Assembly: GCA_964346725.1 (NCBI GenBank)
Contig: CAYFVM010000040.1
Coordinates: 1-9,173, forward strand
Length of the DNA stretch: 9,173 bases
Direction: 5' to 3'
Source: UBA1715 sp964346725
GTDB taxonomy: Bacteria > Bacteroidota > Bacteroidia > Bacteroidales > UBA1715
Below the pieces are notes generated by a model. The model was not told the origin of the DNA and ran no database searches. It was given only the letters and a program-made list of their open reading frames with translations. Every line of letters starts with the position of its first letter. The stretch's first letter is position 1. The translations under genes and the position numbers were made by a program. Positions 1 through 6,569 of this stretch are shown one piece after another.

Positions 1-468
1 GCTCTCAAAGAATTGATAGACCAAGTTACAGAAACTCTTGCTACAACTACTGCCGGAACAGCTGTTGGTCAGTATTCACAAATAAAACGTACTGCGTTGG
101 AAAATAGTTTAGCTTTGGCTCAGACGAGATATGATAACTCTACGACTACTCAAACGGTTGTAGATTTTACGGTAAGCAGTTTACGCACGAGTTACAATTC
201 ATATCTTGGTTCTATGGTTACTGCAATTGATGACGTAACATGCGCATTGCAAGTATATCCAAATCCATGTACTGAGTATGTAACAGTGGAAGCAAGTCAA
301 GAAATTGCGTATGTTTCTATCATTGACATGCAAGGCGCAAAAACAGTACTAGAAATTGGCGCAAACGCACAGTCAATTGAGGTGGCTACACTTCAAGCCG
401 GAGTATATACAATGCACATTGTGTTTGCTGACGGAACTACAAAAACAACACGATTTGTAAAGAAATAA
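1..468 (+). CDS. T9SS-sorted surface/secreted protein, C-terminal part (5' end outside window)
   Basis: The reading frame is open from base 1, so the gene begins upstream; 155 residues are visible. Visible residues 1-77 are helical and low in aromatics, with a repeat-like pattern (G-x-x-V-G-Q-Y around 19-25, then alternating Leu/Ala heptads). This resembles the FIVAR-like three-helix modules found in bacterial surface proteins. Residues about 84-155 form a type A T9SS C-terminal sorting domain: VYPNP at 85-89, a beta-rich stretch, L-Q-A-G-V-Y at 131-136 and the basic end RFVKK. In this family the domain directs outer-membrane translocation by the T9SS and is usually cleaved off with attachment to A-LPS. 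The catalytic or binding part of the protein is not in the window, so its function is unknown. A strong intrinsic terminator follows 27 bases after the stop. The sorting domain is confident; the helical-module assignment is tentative. Confidence 0.85.
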   Translation, partial: ALKELIDQVTETLATTTAGTAVGQYSQIKRTALENSLALAQTRYDNSTTTQTVVDFTVSSLRTSYNSYLGSMVTAIDDVTCALQVYPNPCTEYVTVEASQEIAYVSIIDMQGAKTVLEIGANAQSIEVATLQAGVYTMHIVFADGTTKTTRFVKK

Positions 469-494
469 CAAACCGTATTTCAATAAAAATCATC

Positions 495-525
495 AAAGGG
501 CGGACATGATAGTTCGCCCTTTTTT
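495..525 (+). terminator. Intrinsic terminator after the first T9SS gene
   Basis: A 10-bp stem (495-504 with 513-522, including one G-T pair) has the arm AAAGGGCG pairing with CGCCCTTT, an 8-base loop (505-512) and a T-run through 525. It lies 27 bases after the stop at 468 and separates this gene from the next operon. Confidence 0.85.
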
Positions 526-533
526 GTTGTTTT

Positions 534-564
534 TTGAAAAAAATAGAATCCGTAAACTCCTTTG
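534..564 (+). promoter_or_regulatory. Weak candidate promoter for the T9SS/beta-helix operon
   Basis: TTTG at 534-537 and CTCCTTTG at 557-564 are separated by 19 bases. This matches the Bacteroidota -33/-7 spacing, but the -7 box matches TAnnTTTG at only six of eight positions. It would give a leader of roughly 100 bases before the ATG at 673. That leader contains the perfect 10-bp palindrome TATAGCTATA (593-602) in very AT-rich sequence. I see no better TAnnTTTG box between 526 and 672. Confidence 0.3.
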
Positions 565-672
565 CTGCACTGCTTCTTAGGCTTTTATATAGTATAGCTA
601 TAAGAAAAGAAATGCTATTATAGAGTGTGGGGTTTCATTTATAACTCTTGTCTTTTTACTAAAATCATAAAA

Positions 673-1149
673 ATGAAACGTTGTATTTGTTTATTGGGGG
701 TAATCATCATTGGGGCATTAAGTTGTTTCTCCCAAACCACCGTGCGCGTGGTCTATACCGATGCTATGTACGAAGATTATACTGTAGCAGATGAGGGAAA
801 AGTATATTTCTCCGGTGATAATATGCTGATAGATAAGGGTGACTTGAATCCCACTACTATCGCATTAGACAATATCAGAAAAGTGCTATTTATAGCAGTA
901 GAGTCAACAGGGATTGATGCAATTTCTACTTCGGGCAGCGTATATGTGTTCCCAAATCCTGCTACAAATTTCATTACCGTAAATGGTGTTGAAGAAAATG
1001 AGTATCCGATTGAGATTTATTCTTCGTTTGGATTGTTGTTGGTTTCAACTACAACATCAGCAAATACAATGATTGATGTAAGTTCCTTCGCTGCAGGTTT
1101 GTATTTTGTAAAGGTTGGAAACGAGATTGTGAAATTTAATAAACTCTAA
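673..1149 (+). CDS. Small T9SS cargo protein with type A sorting domain
   Basis: The protein has 158 residues. I start at ATG 673 because it gives a clean signal peptide (MKRC, hydrophobic core to about residue 19, likely cleavage CFS|QT). An in-frame GTG at 625 would add 16 residues that bury the signal. Residues about 24-78 are a short beta-type module with V-Y-F-S at 44-47 and I-A-L-D-x-I-R-K-V-L-F at 63-73. Residues about 90-158 are a type A T9SS sorting domain: VFPNP at 92-96, A-A-G-L-Y-F-V-K-V around 140-148, and a basic end KFNKL. Almost nothing lies between the module and the sorting domain, so there is no obvious enzymatic cargo. The N-terminal module resembles residues 24-76 of the next gene's product, whose start is 3 bases after this stop, which implies co-transcription and probably related roles. 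Specific function unknown. Confidence 0.85.
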   Translation: MKRCICLLGVIIIGALSCFSQTTVRVVYTDAMYEDYTVADEGKVYFSGDNMLIDKGDLNPTTIALDNIRKVLFIAVESTGIDAISTSGSVYVFPNPATNFITVNGVEENEYPIEIYSSFGLLLVSTTTSANTMIDVSSFAAGLYFVKVGNEIVKFNKL

Positions 1150-1152
1150 GCC

Positions 1153-3345
1153 ATGAAACGGATAGTTCTATTGTGTAGCATGATACTTGGAGGTTCATTA
1201 TCTCTTCTTGCTCAAAAAAATATGCAGGTTTACAATTCAAACAATGTAATCTTGCAAAAACGCACTGATAGTGTAGAATCAGTACAATTTTCTAATCAAA
1301 TATCAACGTTCAATATGCTGGAAGCTTCACCGTTCAAGGTTTCGGTGGCTGCGGTTGACAGTATTGTGTTCAGTGACGAACGCATTGTTCAAACAACCGA
1401 TGAAGGCACCGTTGTCACCATCGTATTTAATGGCTCGTCAGTTGATGTAAACAATCCTTTTGCGTCCGATGGTGTAATAGTTTCGTACGCCGAAAATGAT
1501 GCACACGTTACCGTAAATTATGCGGGCGAAACCAAGGATATTGAATACGTCATACAAGGTTCAACTACCGATGGTTCTCTTACGTTCAATAGTGAGAAAC
1601 GTTTTACTCTCACGCTTGACCAAGTTTCAATTACCAACCCCGATAGTTCGGCAATACACGTTGCTATTGACAAAAAAGTTACCGTCAATCTTCAAGGCAC
1701 AAGTACCTTGGTTGATGGTGTAAACAATGCTGAAGATGCCACTTTTGAAAGCAAAGGTACTGTGGTATTCACGGGCTCAGGTACGTTGAATATTGATGGT
1801 GTTGCAAAACATGCTATTTACGGCAGTGATGATGTTGTGATAGAATCGGGCGTGGTGAATGTAACTTCGGCAGCAGCCGATGGCGTTCATGCCGAAAATG
1901 TAAGCGTGACCGGTGGTAGCCTCGTTGTTAACGACGCACTAAGCGATGCCATTGAATGTGAGAAAGACCTTTCAGGAGTGTTCTCAATCACGGGAGGAAC
2001 CGTTACAATCAATTCTGCGGAAGATGATGCCAAAGGAATCAAAAGTGATAGTCTTGTGATGATTGGCGGCGGCACGGTAAATATCACCATGGAAGGCGCT
2101 GCAGCAAAGGCTCTCAAGAGTGACCAATTTGTAGTAATTTCAGGTGGAACTACAATACTTACCATGTCGGGCGCACCATTACTCGAAGTGAGTGGCTCCG
2201 GCTATGATCCTTCATACAGTGCGGGAATTAAGTCAAGCGGTACCGTTACGGTTACTGGTGGCTCGCTTACCATTACCAATTCAGGAGCAGGTGGCAAAGG
2301 CATTTCTTCCGATGACGATGTGTTGGTTTCGGGTGGAACTCTCAATATCACTACCTCAGGCAATGGCGGTTCGTACACAAATTCGTCTGCTACCTCTGAT
2401 TCATATACTGCAGCGTGCATCACGAGCGATGTCAACGTGCTTTTGGAGCGTGGCATTATTACCTGCAAAAGCACCGGTACCGGTGGTAAGGGCATTAAAG
2501 CCGACGGTTCTATTGTTCTTGGTGTAAGTGGAGAATCTAATTCAAACTTGGTTTTGACAGTAGAAACAACCGGTTCAAGTTATAGTAGCGGCTCAAGTAC
2601 TACTACTACACCTACTAGACCGGGCCCCGGTATGCAGAGTGAAGGCGGTGCCGATGCAAAAGCCATAAAAGCAGAAGGTGTAGTGATTATTTATTCAGGT
2701 ACAATTACCGTAAAAACTGAGACAGACGGTGCAGAAGGCATTGAGAGTAAAATGTATATTACTATCAATGGCGGAAACATTTATGCCGAATGTTATGATG
2801 ATTGTATCAATTCTTCGGGAATGATTACTGTAAACGGTGGGTGTGTGGTTTGTTGGTCTGATGGCAATGATGCCGTGGATTCCAATTATGGAAAATCAGG
2901 AGCATTCACCATTACCAACGGATTCCTTCTCTGTATGTCTACCAAAGGTTCTCCCGAGGAAGGTCTTGATTGCGATAATTTTTCGTATGTGTCAATCAAA
3001 GGCGGATATTTATTTGCCGGTGGTGGTGCCCAAGGTTCAAGCTCGGCAACTCTTTCCGGAGCAACCCAGGGATACAACTTTATTTCAACTTCCTTGTCTT
3101 TCACAAGTTCTAACTACTATACCTTGGCAGACAACAGCGGCAACAATATATACACAGTCAAGTTGCCGAGCAATTTGTCGAGTGTATCGACGTTGGTAAC
3201 TGCACCTGCAATGACTTCCGGTTCTACCTATACAATCAAGTATAGCGCAACGGCTCCGACAGATTATACAAGTACATTCCGAGGAGTATATTTAGGAAGT
3301 ACAGCTGTAGGTACTTCTTCGCTCACAAGTTTTACAGCAAAATAA
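1153..3345 (+). CDS. Secreted beta-helix carbohydrate-binding-domain protein (Cthe_2159-like)
   Basis: The protein has 730 residues. ATG 1153 follows the previous stop by 3 bases and gives a type I signal peptide (MKRI, cleavage near SLLA|QK at 20/21). Residues 24-76 repeat the module of the preceding protein and include V-D-S-I-V-F-S-D at 68-75. Residues about 85-650 are a long series of short repeats of the form GGTVxI, then an acidic or small-residue turn, then KGIKSD or AIKAEG, which is typical of a right-handed parallel beta-helix. The pattern matches the Cthe_2159 family (Pfam carbohydrate-binding domain PF14262), whose founder binds cellulose and pectin-like acidic sugars with bound calcium; I infer the ligand class only. 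A Ser/Thr/Pro/Gly-rich linker interrupts the helix at about 475-498. Six cysteines cluster at 547-607. Residues 650-730 form a beta-rich tail without a T9SS sorting signature, unlike both upstream proteins. It may act in the periplasm, or on the cell surface by another route. Confidence 0.85.
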   Translation: MKRIVLLCSMILGGSLSLLAQKNMQVYNSNNVILQKRTDSVESVQFSNQISTFNMLEASPFKVSVAAVDSIVFSDERIVQTTDEGTVVTIVFNGSSVDVNNPFASDGVIVSYAENDAHVTVNYAGETKDIEYVIQGSTTDGSLTFNSEKRFTLTLDQVSITNPDSSAIHVAIDKKVTVNLQGTSTLVDGVNNAEDATFESKGTVVFTGSGTLNIDGVAKHAIYGSDDVVIESGVVNVTSAAADGVHAENVSVTGGSLVVNDALSDAIECEKDLSGVFSITGGTVTINSAEDDAKGIKSDSLVMIGGGTVNITMEGAAAKALKSDQFVVISGGTTILTMSGAPLLEVSGSGYDPSYSAGIKSSGTVTVTGGSLTITNSGAGGKGISSDDDVLVSGGTLNITTSGNGGSYTNSSATSDSYTAACITSDVNVLLERGIITCKSTGTGGKGIKADGSIVLGVSGESNSNLVLTVETTGSSYSSGSSTTTTPTRPGPGMQSEGGADAKAIKAEGVVIIYSGTITVKTETDGAEGIESKMYITINGGNIYAECYDDCINSSGMITVNGGCVVCWSDGNDAVDSNYGKSGAFTITNGFLLCMSTKGSPEEGLDCDNFSYVSIKGGYLFAGGGAQGSSSATLSGATQGYNFISTSLSFTSSNYYTLADNSGNNIYTVKLPSNLSSVSTLVTAPAMTSGSTYTIKYSATAPTDYTSTFRGVYLGSTAVGTSSLTSFTAK

Positions 3346-3372
3346 ACGCTAATTTTTTTTCATTTTCCGATG

Positions 3373-3407
3373 AGGTGGAGGCATGGATGTGTCGTCCACC
3401 TTTTTTT
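3373..3407 (+). terminator. Intrinsic terminator after the beta-helix gene
   Basis: AGGTGGA (3373-3379) pairs perfectly with TCCACCT (3395-3401). The loop is 15 bases and a run of seven T follows (3401-3407). It lies 27 bases after the stop at 3345 and ends the two-gene operon. Confidence 0.8.
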
Positions 3408-3475
3408 ATGTTTTGTGAAAAATTAAAAATACCAGTTTGCAATGAGCCATTCATAAACTGCATGCAAAATCTTAT

Positions 3476-3483
3476 TACCTTTG
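3476..3483 (+). promoter_or_regulatory. Bacteroidota -7 promoter box upstream of the ABC ATPase gene
   Basis: TACCTTTG matches the Bacteroidota primary-sigma consensus TAnnTTTG exactly and sits 16 bases before ATG 3500, implying a very short leader. No TTG lies at the usual -33 distance; the nearest (3437-3439) is too far. The identical octamer precedes the hydrolase gene. Confidence 0.6.
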
Positions 3484-3499
3484 CCACAAATCAAGCTCA

Positions 3500-4510
3500 A
3501 TGACCGAGATTCAATATCAATCTATACTGAATGTCACCGATGTTGCAATTGGCTACAAGAACAAAAACAGCTTGTTGCCGGTAGCAGAAAACATTTCTCT
3601 TGAAATATATAAGGGAGAAATGGTGTGCTTGCTCGGCCCAAACGGATGCGGAAAATCTACACTCATTCGCACGCTGGCAGGCATGCAACCCACTTTGGCC
3701 GGAACCGTCACAATTGATGGCGACGATATTCATGCAATGAATCTTGAATCGCTCGCAAAGAAAATGAGTGTGGTGCTCACCGATGCCGTGAATCTGCCCA
3801 ACATGACTGTGTTCGACATCGTTGCTTTAGGTCGTTATCCGCACACAAATTGGTTTGGCACTTTGAGCCAAACCGATGTTGAGGTGGTGCGTAGCGCCAT
3901 GCAGAAAGTTGGGCTCGAAGGCTTCGACAATCGTGACTTTCAACAGCTGAGCGATGGCGAAAAACAACGTGCCATGATAGCCAAAGCACTTGCGCAAGAC
4001 ACGCCATTCATTATGCTTGACGAACCCACCGCGCACCTTGATTTACCGAATAGAATAGAGGTGATGACTTTGCTCAAAACCCTAGCGCGAACCACCTACA
4101 AATCCATTCTGCTTTCGACTCACGAACTCGATCTTGCCTTGCAAGTTTCTGACCGAATATGGCTTATACAAAAAGGCAAGCCCATGCAGTGCGGCACACC
4201 TGAAGATTTGGTGCTCAACGGCTCATTTGAGCAAGCGTTCAAAAAGCAATCCTTCGACTTTGATATTTCCAACGGATTGTTCAAAATCAATTATGACTAT
4301 CACAAAAAGATTTCCGTTTCGGGCGATGCGGTGCGCACGTTCTGGACTGTTCGCGCACTTCATAGACATGGCATAGCCGTGTGCGAAGCGCAAGAAGGCA
4401 TTCCGCACATAATAGCTTCTAACGATGCCTGGACAATTGTCTCAAACGAGAAAAATCACGTATGCCATAGCATTTTTGAACTGCTGTCGGCTTTGTCCGG
4501 TTTGAAGTAA
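3500..4510 (+). CDS. FecE/BtuD-type ABC transporter ATP-binding protein (iron-siderophore/haem/cobalamin family)
   Basis: The protein has 336 residues. Residues about 8-245 form an ABC nucleotide-binding domain: Walker A GPNGCGKST at 46-54, signature LSDGE at 150-154, Walker B FIMLDEP at 170-176, D-loop around 178-181, and H-loop STHELD at 206-211. The stretch N-M-T-V-F-D-I-V-A-L-G-R-Y-P at 101-114 is typical of the FecE/FhuC/BtuD group, which powers import of ferric siderophores, haem or vitamin B12 across the inner membrane. The Q-loop position carries T94/D95 where most relatives have glutamine. About 85 residues follow the usual end of the domain (about 250-336) and contain F-W-T-V-R-A-L-H-R-H-G at 281-291; family members are normally near 255-270 residues. 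No permease, binding protein or TonB receptor gene lies nearby, so partner and substrate are unknown. It has its own -7 box and no Shine-Dalgarno. ATG 3500 is the first start and fits the domain. Confidence 0.88.
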   Translation: MTEIQYQSILNVTDVAIGYKNKNSLLPVAENISLEIYKGEMVCLLGPNGCGKSTLIRTLAGMQPTLAGTVTIDGDDIHAMNLESLAKKMSVVLTDAVNLPNMTVFDIVALGRYPHTNWFGTLSQTDVEVVRSAMQKVGLEGFDNRDFQQLSDGEKQRAMIAKALAQDTPFIMLDEPTAHLDLPNRIEVMTLLKTLARTTYKSILLSTHELDLALQVSDRIWLIQKGKPMQCGTPEDLVLNGSFEQAFKKQSFDFDISNGLFKINYDYHKKISVSGDAVRTFWTVRALHRHGIAVCEAQEGIPHIIASNDAWTIVSNEKNHVCHSIFELLSALSGLK

Positions 4511-4554
4511 AACACCAAAACACATTATTACGTCTTCTAATTTCAAAAACATTG

Positions 4555-4562
4555 TACCTTTG
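4555..4562 (+). promoter_or_regulatory. Bacteroidota -7 promoter box upstream of the hydrolase gene
   Basis: TACCTTTG is identical to the box in front of the ABC ATPase gene and lies 21 bases before ATG 4584. No clear -33 TTG is seen. It indicates that the hydrolase can be transcribed separately although only 73 bases separate the two genes, with no hairpin terminator between them. Confidence 0.55.
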
Positions 4563-4583
4563 GTAGGTATAAATTGAAAAAAT

Positions 4584-5399
4584 ATGTTGCAGGAGAAACA
4601 CTTTGTGACCCAAAAGGGCACTATTTGCTATTGGGTAAATGAGTTGCAGCACGAACGTCAAACAGTGGTGTTTTTGCCCGGATTGACTGCCGATCATCAT
4701 TTGTTTGATGCACAATTGGAGTTTTTCGAACAGAAATACAATGTGTTTGTGTGGGATGCGCCTGCTCATGCTGCTTCAGTACCGTTTGAACTGAGTTTTT
4801 CATTAGACGACAAAGCACGTTGGTTACATGAAATTTTAGCCGCCGGAAATATCAGCAGACCTATCATTGTAGGGCAATCTATGGGAGGTTATGTGGCTCA
4901 ATGTTTTATGGAATTGTTTCCGAAATCCTTGTCGGGTTTTATTTCTATTGATTCAGCCCCATTGAAAAGGAAGTACGTGACCGTTGTAGAAATATGGCTT
5001 TTGCGTCGCATGGAACCGGTGTACCGATGGTATCCGTGGAAATTGCTTATTCGTACCGGCTCAAAAGGCTGTGCAACAACAGAATATGGGCAGTCGCTCA
5101 TGCGCCAAATGATGAATACGTATTCTCATAAACAATATGCGGCTCTTTCGGGATTTGGTTTCCGGCTTCTTGCCGAAGCCTTTGCCGCCGACCGAGCCTA
5201 TGAAATTGATTGTCCGTGTTTGCTTATCTGTGGCGAGAACGACAAAGCCGGTTCCACGAAACGCTATAATCGTGCGTGGGCTTCACAGGAAAAACTTCCC
5301 ATTCTCTGGGTGCCAAATGCCGGGCACAATTCCAACACAGACTCTCCTGATGTTGTGAATCGGGCAATAGATGATTTTGTGAAAAAGGTTTCGAAGTAA
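4584..5399 (+). CDS. Alpha/beta-fold hydrolase
   Basis: The protein has 271 residues, a normal length for a single-domain alpha/beta hydrolase. The fold's landmarks are in order: oxyanion-strand region V-V-F-L-P-G-L at 28-34, strand and turn V-F-V-W-D-A-P-A-H at 54-62, nucleophile elbow GQSMGG at 97-102 (Ser99), acid strand C-L-L-I-C-G-E-N-D at 212-220 (Asp220), and A-G-H-N at 246-249 (His248). A cap region of about residues 125-205, rich in Trp, Tyr and Arg, should set specificity. There is no signal peptide, so it is cytoplasmic. The substrate cannot be predicted; esterase, lactonase, haloperoxidase-like or thioesterase activity are all possible. The neighbouring ABC gene gives little help because both have their own promoter box. 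The 3' end converges on hemW with 3 bases between the stop codons and no terminator. Confidence 0.87.
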   Translation: MLQEKHFVTQKGTICYWVNELQHERQTVVFLPGLTADHHLFDAQLEFFEQKYNVFVWDAPAHAASVPFELSFSLDDKARWLHEILAAGNISRPIIVGQSMGGYVAQCFMELFPKSLSGFISIDSAPLKRKYVTVVEIWLLRRMEPVYRWYPWKLLIRTGSKGCATTEYGQSLMRQMMNTYSHKQYAALSGFGFRLLAEAFAADRAYEIDCPCLLICGENDKAGSTKRYNRAWASQEKLPILWVPNAGHNSNTDSPDVVNRAIDDFVKKVSK

Positions 5400-5402
5400 G
5401 CT

Positions 5403-6527
5403 TTACACAACAAAAAATTCTCTCATAACCTCGTCAGAGAGCATAATGCCTTGGCGCGTGAGAGAGATGTTTTGCCCATGCGCTTGTATCAGTTGTTGCG
5501 CAAGAAAGGTCTCTTTCTGTTTTTGGAATTCGGCAAAGAATTGCGGAAAACGTGATGCGATGATTGAAGAATCAATCCCGTTTTTGGTACGCAACCCGGT
5601 AAGAATCAATTCGTTGTAAATGTCTTTTTCGGTGAGCGTTTCTGTTTCGCAGGGAATAATTCCTGCTGCAATGGAGTCGATATATTTTTGGATGAGGTAC
5701 GTATTCCATGAGCGGTGCGAGCCGTCAAACGAGTGCGCTGCCGGGCCTACGCCAAGGTATGGCTTGCCACTCCAGTAGGCAGAATTGTGTTGAGAATACA
5801 TGCCGTCTTTGACAAAGTTTGAAATTTCGTATTGCTCAAAACCAACCGTTTCTGCCCAATTTGTGAGGTAGGTAAATTGCTCAAGTACGCTTTCCTCTTG
5901 CGGTAGCGACATTTTCCCATCTCTCAAAAGTTTGTGCAAAACCGTCTGTTCTTCAACCATAAGCGTATATGCCGAAAGGTGCTGCACGTTGAGTTCGTTG
6001 GCTATGGCAAGGTTCTTTTTCCAATGTTCAAGTGTCATCTTTGGCAATCCATAAATCAAATCAATGCTAATGTTTTTGAATCCCGCACGTTGGGCATACT
6101 TCACCGCATTTCGTGCCGACTCAGAGTTGTGTCTGCGGTTGAGCATCTGCAAATCGTCATCGGAAAACGATTGAATGCCAATGCTTAGCCGATTGATACC
6201 AAACGAAAGCAAGTCGGCGCAATATTCTTCGCTAATGTCGTCGGGATTGCACTCAAAGGAAATCTCGGCATTGGGCAGCACCATGTAGTTGTTGTGAATG
6301 GCGGCAAAAATTTCCCCAAGTTCTTCTTTGGTCAGCACAGACGGCGTGCCACCACCGAAATAAACCGTCTCCATGGGTTTTTGCATCTCATTTCTCCGAA
6401 GATGCAATTCTCTGCAAACAGCGTTAACATATTGGCTACGAGTTTTTAGATTGAGACTAAAATGAAAGTCGCAATAGCAACAAACTTTTTTGCAATATGG
6501 AACGTGAAGGTAGAGGATAGTGGTTAT
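5403..6527 (-). CDS. hemW: HemW-type radical SAM haem chaperone; no canonical start codon
   Basis: The product is a radical SAM protein of the coproporphyrinogen-III-oxidase-like HemW family, which binds haem and is proposed to deliver it to target proteins. The frame encodes about 374 residues from ATA 6527, the usual HemW length. In that numbering H-V-P-Y-C-K-K-V-C-C-Y-C-D-F at 8-21 carries the [4Fe-4S] cysteines C12, C16 and C19. Phe rather than Cys follows Asp, as in HemW and unlike HemN. Next come F-G-G-G-T-P-S, then Y-E-I-S-N-F and Q-H-N-x-x-Y-W typical of HemW. The frame is closed by TAA at 6531-6533, and between that stop and C12 there is no ATG, GTG or TTG. The first ATG (6407) lies downstream of the cluster motif and would give an inactive 334-residue protein. 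ATA 6527 or ATC 6518 are near-cognate candidates. The upstream sequence is the end of a heptad-repeat cassette. Identity is sure; the start and functionality are not. Confidence 0.8.
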   Translation of the reverse strand: MTTILYLHVPYCKKVCCYCDFHFSLNLKTRSQYVNAVCRELHLRRNEMQKPMETVYFGGGTPSVLTKEELGEIFAAIHNNYMVLPNAEISFECNPDDISEEYCADLLSFGINRLSIGIQSFSDDDLQMLNRRHNSESARNAVKYAQRAGFKNISIDLIYGLPKMTLEHWKKNLAIANELNVQHLSAYTLMVEEQTVLHKLLRDGKMSLPQEESVLEQFTYLTNWAETVGFEQYEISNFVKDGMYSQHNSAYWSGKPYLGVGPAAHSFDGSHRSWNTYLIQKYIDSIAAGIIPCETETLTEKDIYNELILTGLRTKNGIDSSIIASRFPQFFAEFQKQKETFLAQQLIQAHGQNISLTRQGIMLSDEVMREFFVV

Positions 6528-6569
6528 GAATTATGAGTTATGAGTTGAGGATTAGGAGTTATGGGTTAT
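6524..6569 (+). repeat. Heptanucleotide tandem array, hemW side of the four-helix-bundle cassette
   Basis: Six contiguous 7-base units plus a partial: TTATGAA (6524), TTATGAG (6531), TTATGAG (6538), TTGAGGA (6545), TTAGGAG (6552), TTATGGG (6559), then TTAT (6566-6569). The array overlaps the stop codon of the four-helix-bundle gene at one end and the expected hemW start at the other. The same unit type occurs in inverted orientation on the map side, and TTATGGGTTAT (6559-6569) has a perfect 11-bp inverted copy at 6943-6953. Confidence 0.85.

Noticed and set aside
625..672. Upstream GTG start for the small T9SS protein
   Set aside because: It would place 16 residues before the signal peptide; ATG 673 gives a standard lipid-facing hydrophobic signal with a basic N-terminus.
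673..735. Lipoprotein signal in the small T9SS protein (A-L-S-C at 15-18)
   Set aside because: It fits the lipobox poorly, with Leu at -2 and Ala at -3, and a normal signal-peptidase I site follows at CFS|QT.
1153..3345. Beta-helix protein as an autotransporter, adhesin or phage tail-spike
   Set aside because: No autotransporter barrel or phage neighbours are present; the GGTVxI/KGIKSD repeat pattern fits the Cthe_2159-like family better.
5403..6407. hemW starting at the first ATG (6407), 334 residues
   Set aside because: It would remove the radical-SAM CxxxCxxC motif, which is intact and in frame just upstream; the longer frame gives normal HemW length.
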